The notes under the pieces were generated by a model, which was given only the letters and a program-made list of their open reading frames with translations, did no database searches and was not told the DNA's origin. From NCBI RefSeq assembly GCF_023667495.1, contig NZ_JAMOZL010000013.1, positions 124,001-188,000 on the forward strand: DNA of 64,000 bases, read 5' to 3'. The position numbers and the translations under genes are program-made. Source of the DNA: Dyadobacter sp. MSC1_007 (GTDB lineage Bacteria > Bacteroidota > Bacteroidia > Cytophagales > Spirosomataceae). This document shows positions 59,609-64,000 of the stretch, piece by piece (position 1 is the stretch's first letter; every line of letters starts with the position of its first letter).

Positions 59609-59689
59609 TTTGCGAATTGCGAATTTCCTTGCCGTTAGAAAATCGGATTGGGATCGTGTAATTTCTTTTACTAGCTTACAGCGACACTA

Positions 59690-60265
59690 ATGCCACATTC
59701 TATCCCTTTGATGAAAACCGCAGTTTTTATGCCTGTTATCGCATCCGATCCGCCGCAGCTATCCAAGAAAATATCTGCAATGCAAATCGCTGATTACTTC
59801 ATCGCATTTGCCAATACAACAGGCAGCTTAATGACAAATATGAAGTTGCAAAAACTTGTTTATTATACGCAAGCCTGGCATCTCGTTGTGTTCAAGGGAG
59901 AGATTTTCAACGAAGATTTCCAAGCCTGGGTGCATGACCCTGTGTTACCTTCACTTTATGATCAATATAAGTCATTCCAATGGCGCCCTATTCTGCGCAA
60001 TGACCTGAATGAAGCGTCCCTTCATGAATTAGAGCGCCAATTTTCTTCCACAATTAAGGAGATCCTATCTGACATAACCAGCGAATACTTTCATAAAGAC
60101 GCATATGCACTCGAAAGGAGCACACACGAAGAAGATCCCTGGCGACTAGCCCGGCAGAACGTTTCTCCCGATGAACCATCCACCAACATTATCGAAAAGA
60201 AAACTATACACGACTATTATTCTCAATTTGTGAAATCGGATGGCCAGGAACTTCAACCAGCTTAA
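59690..60265 (+). CDS. Panacea (SocA-like, DUF4065) antitoxin-family protein
   Basis: A 191-residue protein with a Panacea domain: AMQIADYFIAFANTTGSLMTNMKLQKLVYYTQAWHLVVFKGEIFNEDFQAWVHDPVLPSLYDQYK. The TNMKLQKLVYY and A.W..GPV-like (AWVHDPV) blocks are the family signature. The start is uncertain: several in-frame ATGs exist and the one at 59780 (MQIADYF) would begin at the domain. Panacea proteins neutralise varied toxins or act as protease adaptors (SocA). The next gene overlaps it by 26 bp. Confidence 0.85.
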   Translation: MPHSIPLMKTAVFMPVIASDPPQLSKKISAMQIADYFIAFANTTGSLMTNMKLQKLVYYTQAWHLVVFKGEIFNEDFQAWVHDPVLPSLYDQYKSFQWRPILRNDLNEASLHELERQFSSTIKEILSDITSEYFHKDAYALERSTHEEDPWRLARQNVSPDEPSTNIIEKKTIHDYYSQFVKSDGQELQPA

Positions 60266-60500
60266 ACAGGGAATGAAAGAGGCCGTCGATGACTACATAG
60301 AAACCTGCAAGGCACTGGGGAAATCTCCTGAAAAGTCTTATAAAGGAGTTTTCAACGTTCGCGTCTCTTCGGACCTGCACAAGGAGATCGCACTGCTTGC
60401 TTCGCAGTACGATGTTACTTTGAATGATTTCGTGAAATCCGTTTTACAATATGCTTCTTTACATCAGGAAGTGGGTGCTGAGGTGTTTGGAGGAAGGTAG
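60240..60500 (+). CDS. HicB-like ribbon-helix-helix protein
   Basis: An 86-residue protein with a helical N-terminus (FNQLKQGMKEAVDDYIETCKALGKSPEKSYKG). A ribbon-helix-helix follows: FNVRVSSDLHKEIALLASQYDVTLNDFVKSVLQYA, matching the C-terminus of HicB-type antitoxins while lacking the HicB RNase-like domain. It starts 26 bp inside the Panacea gene, so both are translated together. It may be the DNA-binding autoregulator of the pair or the partner that Panacea controls; no HicA-like toxin is present nearby. Confidence 0.85.
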   Translation: MARNFNQLKQGMKEAVDDYIETCKALGKSPEKSYKGVFNVRVSSDLHKEIALLASQYDVTLNDFVKSVLQYASLHQEVGAEVFGGR

Positions 60501-60517
60501 GTTTCATTGATTATCCG

Positions 60518-63500
60518 TCATTTCTTCGTTAACGGAACCTGCGTTGTCGTCCGCAGGTAAGCAATCAGCTCGGTAACCTCCTTATCCGAAAGATTATCCA
60601 GCAGGCCGGTTGGCATCATTGACGATGGGTTTACTTCACGGGTTTGGATGTCCGACTTGTTAATGGCGACAGCGTCCTGGCCTACAACCCTTAGTGTTAC
60701 TTGCCGGTCGGTTTCCTTAGCTACGTTGCCGACATACGTTCGGCCGTCGCGGGTGGTGATGACGACCATCTTATAGTCGTCCTGAATCTCGCCGCTCGGG
60801 TCGAGGATATTGCCTAGCAGATAATCCAGATTGGCGCGGTTGGAGCCAGTCAACTCTGGGCCAATGAGTCCACCATCGCCGTACAACTTGTGACACGGTG
60901 CGCAGGTACGCTGGAACACGAGGCGTCCATTGCTTTTGCTGGCTTCTGCTACCGATTTATCTGTAAGTAGGTTCCGGTATTTTTTGTATGCTTTTTCATC
61001 AAATGCGACGTGATCGATCGGCCCCCAGACCTCTACAAAACCACTCCCCACCACGCGCCGGAGTTGGCGTGCTACATAGGTGGGAACGTCTTTTTTCGAT
61101 ATCACATTCTTGGAAATAGCCTGAGTAAGGAGCCAGCCCGATTTCGATCGGGAGGCCAGCGTTTGAATGGCTTCTGACTTTTCGGCTGCATTCAATTTGG
61201 GATATATATCGATCAGCTGCTTTGCCAATGGCTCGCTGTCATAAGCCGCCATGGCGCGGATCGCGTCTGGTCGCAGGTTGTTGTCGTTCATTAATGCAGG
61301 CAGCTCCGCCACCAGTTCGAGGCGTTGACGCGACGCCAGGGCTTGCAGGGCTTTTCGGCGCTGGTCTGCGGCATTGGTCTTGCTTTTAAGCGTTGCCAGG
61401 TCCGCTTTGGCTGATTCCGTATCGCCAAACTGCCTGCTCAGTTCAGTGGCGAGCTGGGCAGTTTGTTTATCGCTTTGTTTTAATTTGGTGAGTACAGCAT
61501 TCCAGTTAGCAGGCGTTTTGATGTCAGTCCTGCCGTCCAAACCGTCGCGCATTCCTTTCAGCAGGTCAGTCCGGTTACCCTGGGTTTTACCAATAGCTGC
61601 AACGAGTGTCTCGACCTGTTCGGCATCTACTACCCTTCTGGCAATGAACTGCGTAACCATCGGGATTTTGCATTGGGCTGCGATTTGCAAAGCCTGTGCC
61701 GGGTTTTGCTTTACCAATGGTTCTATTCCAAACCAGATCATTTTAGGAATATTATGGTCTTCTGAATCTTCCGCATGGGCCATCAACCCTTTGGCAATGC
61801 TCCACTTCGCAGCCTCATTTACGCGCTGCAATGCAGATGCCAGATATAATCGCACTACAGGAGAAGGATCAGCTGACGCCATTTGCGAGAGTTTTGCGAT
61901 AACCTCAGGGGAGGACTTAGAATCCTCGCACAAAAACTGAACGCCCCAGGCACGCACATAAGGATCTTTGTCGGACAATGCATTTACTAATGCATTATTG
62001 GTCAACTCGTTGGTCACCTGCAACGTCCACATCGCCCGAAGCCGGTGATCTGCATTGGTTGACGACTGGTATTGTGCCGTCAACTTATCGACAGCGGCCT
62101 TGGAGATTTTCCCGTTCGCAGCGCGGCTTTGCAGGATCAGACGTGCCCGGCGGGCATGCCATTCGCTTTTGCTAGCTTGAAGATCCGACAGTTTCAGATC
62201 CGACAATTTGTTCAAATCATCATATCGTCCCTTCCAATTTTCAGCATTGGAGACTTTGGGCATTATCCTGAAAATACGCCCGGTTTCGGAATTGAGCACG
62301 TCGGAACCACAAATATCTGCATCGTGCCAATCGAGTACATACATTGCCCCCTCCGGCCCTATTTCCATACTGAAACCAACCCATTGTGCATTGTTGGCCA
62401 TCATGAAATCATCGCCATGCTTGCCGATGAAGCCAGAGCCTTTAGGGGTAAGCATATCGGAGAGAATGCCATGCTCATGAATATTAGCCATGAAAATCTT
62501 TCCTTTCTCGGATTCAGGAAACGCGTCAGATTGATAAATGCGTGCTCCTCCGTGCGCTGAGCGGTGAGAATGATCGGCTATTGTTTTGATATCATTATAA
62601 ACATAGGGGTTAAAATGCTGCCCGCCCTGCCTGTGGTAAATGCCTCCCGGGATCACATGCCACAAATGCGGGATCACACATGCGGTGATAAACATTTGGC
62701 CCTTGGCGTCAAAATCCACGCCCCAGGGGTTACTGAAACCATGCGCTACTACTTCAAACTTACTCTTGGTAGGATGATACCGCCACACGCCTCCGTTGAT
62801 ATCTACGCCATCCTCTACTTCGATGTTCTCAGGAAACGGGTCTTTGTGTTTGAACAGCTTGCCTTTCCCGACGGGCTTACCCACTTTTGAAGGCGTCGCG
62901 AAGCCTTGCAGCCCATAGAGCCATCCGTCTGGCCCCCAATGCAGACTGTTCAGCGTTTCGTGCCGGTCTCGGATTCCCCAACCGGTGAGACGGACTTCGA
63001 TGTTATCCATATCGGCTTTATCGTCACCGTTTTTGTCCGGTACAAAAAGCAGATTAGGTGGCGCTCCTACAAATACCCCGCCAAAACCCACGGCCAGTGC
63101 GGACGGAAAAGCGACGCCTTCCATGAATACCTTTTTGCTATCGGCAACGCCATCCCTGTCGGTGTCTTCCAGAATCAAAATGCGGCTGTTTCCTGCATTG
63201 GAAAACCCTTTACCACGTGATTCATAATCTTTGTTTTCTGCGATCCACATCCGGCCGCGGTCGTCCCAGCAAAATGCCATCGGCTGCGTCATCATCGGTT
63301 CGGAGGCCCATGCATTCACCTGAAATCCTTCTTTGATCGTCATTGCTGCCACAGCTTCCTGGGCATTCAGAAACTTGGCCTCCCTACCCTCTTTCTGTGC
63401 CAATGCCCAAAGTGCGGTTGTGTTGTACTGGCCAGTGTTTCCAATAAACTCTCCAAAGGTTTTATTCAGTTCGACATCTTTAAAATCGCCGGTATAGACG

Positions 63501-64000
63501 ACCAATTCATGCTTGATGGTCTCTGTTTCGCCTTTTTTGATATGCCAATCTCCTTTCCGCGCACGCGCAGGACCCGCGCCGAGCTGACCGTCCACACGCC
63601 AGATTTGCGGATAACCCTTGTTGGATGGGTGATCGAGAATGGCAATATGCGCAAGGTCATTGCGCCCCTCCACCTGCATGCCGATATCCACCCACATGGC
63701 AGCCTGTCCTTCTGCTTTCTCATTCTTTTGTCTTGCCGCATTCACGACTTCTCCTTTGATGCCTTCTTTCCATGGCATGCGCACGAACAGCCCGCCATAA
63801 TCATATTTGCCAATGGTGATGTCCGTTTGAGCTTCTCCATTCCATTCCAGATCTAACAGATATTTACCATCCTTCACACGCATGGACCAGTTTTGTGTCT
63901 CGGTCAATACTGCTGTCCCGGTCGAATCCAGGAGATTGTAGACCGTCTGCCATTTCACTTCCGCGCCTTTCGCTTCGACTACTTTTGCCGAAACCCTTTT
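60518..64000 (-). CDS. PmoA-like/PVC-type dehydrogenase/cytochrome c fusion (5' end outside window)
   Basis: The frame is open through position 64000, so at least 1160 residues are visible and the N-terminus lies outside. Domains in order are as follows. (1) A PmoA/DUF6807-like beta domain (YDYGGLFVRMPW, MWVDIGMQVEGRNDLAHIAILDHPSN, HELVVYTGD). (2) A PVC-type NHL propeller (EGFQVNAWASEPMMTQPMAFCWDDRGRMWIAENKDY, ILILEDTDRDGVAD, SLHWGPDGWLYGLQG, ADHSHRSAHGGARIYQ, VLDWHDADICG). (3) HEAT-like helices of about 400 residues. (4) A C-terminal cytochrome c with CAPCHKLYGDGGLIGPELTGSN and a distal Met (MMPTGLLDNLS). It is probably a periplasmic sugar or alcohol dehydrogenase. Confidence 0.9.
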   Translation of the reverse strand, partial: KRVSAKVVEAKGAEVKWQTVYNLLDSTGTAVLTETQNWSMRVKDGKYLLDLEWNGEAQTDITIGKYDYGGLFVRMPWKEGIKGEVVNAARQKNEKAEGQAAMWVDIGMQVEGRNDLAHIAILDHPSNKGYPQIWRVDGQLGAGPARARKGDWHIKKGETETIKHELVVYTGDFKDVELNKTFGEFIGNTGQYNTTALWALAQKEGREAKFLNAQEAVAAMTIKEGFQVNAWASEPMMTQPMAFCWDDRGRMWIAENKDYESRGKGFSNAGNSRILILEDTDRDGVADSKKVFMEGVAFPSALAVGFGGVFVGAPPNLLFVPDKNGDDKADMDNIEVRLTGWGIRDRHETLNSLHWGPDGWLYGLQGFATPSKVGKPVGKGKLFKHKDPFPENIEVEDGVDINGGVWRYHPTKSKFEVVAHGFSNPWGVDFDAKGQMFITACVIPHLWHVIPGGIYHRQGGQHFNPYVYNDIKTIADHSHRSAHGGARIYQSDAFPESEKGKIFMANIHEHGILSDMLTPKGSGFIGKHGDDFMMANNAQWVGFSMEIGPEGAMYVLDWHDADICGSDVLNSETGRIFRIMPKVSNAENWKGRYDDLNKLSDLKLSDLQASKSEWHARRARLILQSRAANGKISKAAVDKLTAQYQSSTNADHRLRAMWTLQVTNELTNNALVNALSDKDPYVRAWGVQFLCEDSKSSPEVIAKLSQMASADPSPVVRLYLASALQRVNEAAKWSIAKGLMAHAEDSEDHNIPKMIWFGIEPLVKQNPAQALQIAAQCKIPMVTQFIARRVVDAEQVETLVAAIGKTQGNRTDLLKGMRDGLDGRTDIKTPANWNAVLTKLKQSDKQTAQLATELSRQFGDTESAKADLATLKSKTNAADQRRKALQALASRQRLELVAELPALMNDNNLRPDAIRAMAAYDSEPLAKQLIDIYPKLNAAEKSEAIQTLASRSKSGWLLTQAISKNVISKKDVPTYVARQLRRVVGSGFVEVWGPIDHVAFDEKAYKKYRNLLTDKSVAEASKSNGRLVFQRTCAPCHKLYGDGGLIGPELTGSNRANLDYLLGNILDPSGEIQDDYKMVVITTRDGRTYVGNVAKETDRQVTLRVVGQDAVAINKSDIQTREVNPSSMMPTGLLDNLSDKEVTELIAYLRTTTQVPLTKK

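Noticed and set aside
1-64000. tRNA, rRNA, CRISPR arrays, insertion sequences, phage genes
   Set aside because: I looked for cloverleaf-type T-loop sequences, regularly spaced direct repeats and transposase or integrase motifs and saw none. The only spaced repeats are those at 1107-1345, 52294-52608, 57479-57603 and 57893-57952.

Overview
The window looks like a chromosome segment of a Bacteroidota member of the Cytophagales, most like Dyadobacter or Spirosoma. The evidence is two SusC/SusD outer-membrane uptake pairs, a protease with a type IX secretion (T9SS) sorting domain, several Tat- or lipoprotein-exported oxidoreductases, an M56/BlaI pair, and promoters of the Bacteroidota type (TTTG-N19-TAnnTTTG) in place of Shine-Dalgarno-led starts. 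The genus is inferred from gene content. I found no rRNA, tRNA, CRISPR array, insertion sequence or prophage.

Layout. 1-5.6 kb: the end of a GMC oxidoreductase, a 33-bp tandem/inverted repeat, small proteins (KTSC, SYLF), a cytochrome P450 and a Na+/H+ antiporter. 5.6-12.5 kb (minus): one co-directional block of SusC, SusD, a 5'-nucleotidase C-terminal-domain lipoprotein and a Tat-type metallophosphatase, which suggests uptake of nucleotides or other phosphoesters. 12.5-18 kb: an unknown protein with an exact Bacteroidota promoter, a secreted M43 metalloprotease, DNA polymerase IV, and a protein carrying diadenylate-cyclase motifs. 18-22.8 kb: an MsbA-like ABC exporter with two tandem-duplicated GT2 glycosyltransferases, facing a third glycosyltransferase. 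22.9-28.5 kb: sialate O-acetylesterase, a cytochrome-c-containing PQQ dehydrogenase, an aldo/keto reductase and a lipoprotein. 28.6-34.4 kb: SGNH hydrolase and esterase, three unrecognised genes in a row, a cytochrome c-aldose dehydrogenase fusion and a PepSY-like protein. 34.6-42 kb: a second SusC/SusD pair, a 600-bp gap, and an SDR plus esterase. 42-52 kb: Gfo/Idh/MocA oxidoreductase, DinB-fold protein, DUF1080 hydrolase, PAS histidine kinase, GNAT, kinase-like phosphotransferase, sugar isomerase, VOC dioxygenase, an antitoxin-like remnant and a GH5 glycosidase. 52-55.1 kb: an M56 peptidase with a 15-heptad coiled coil and its BlaI repressor, divergent from a VapBC-like pair across a 16-bp palindrome. 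55.2-64 kb: sugar isomerase, double-thioredoxin protein, a cluster of small enzymes (one VOC protein holds an in-frame 15-bp tandem repeat), a Panacea/ribbon-helix-helix pair, and a very large PmoA-PVC-cytochrome c fusion that runs off the end.

How the genes fit together. Much of the window is periplasmic or outer-membrane carbohydrate oxidation. The GMC oxidoreductase, Gfo/Idh/MocA, DUF1080 (PF06439), two xylose-isomerase-like proteins, two PQQ/GSDH-type quinoproteins and the PVC-type protein are the kinds of enzymes found in 3-keto-glycoside pathways. They are scattered here and not in one operon. The candidates I consider most worth following are the diadenylate-cyclase-like protein, the Panacea/RHH pair, the shared palindrome at the blaI/vapBC divergence, the 15-heptad M56 protein, the VOC repeat and the unknown three-gene operon at 30.0-32.1 kb.
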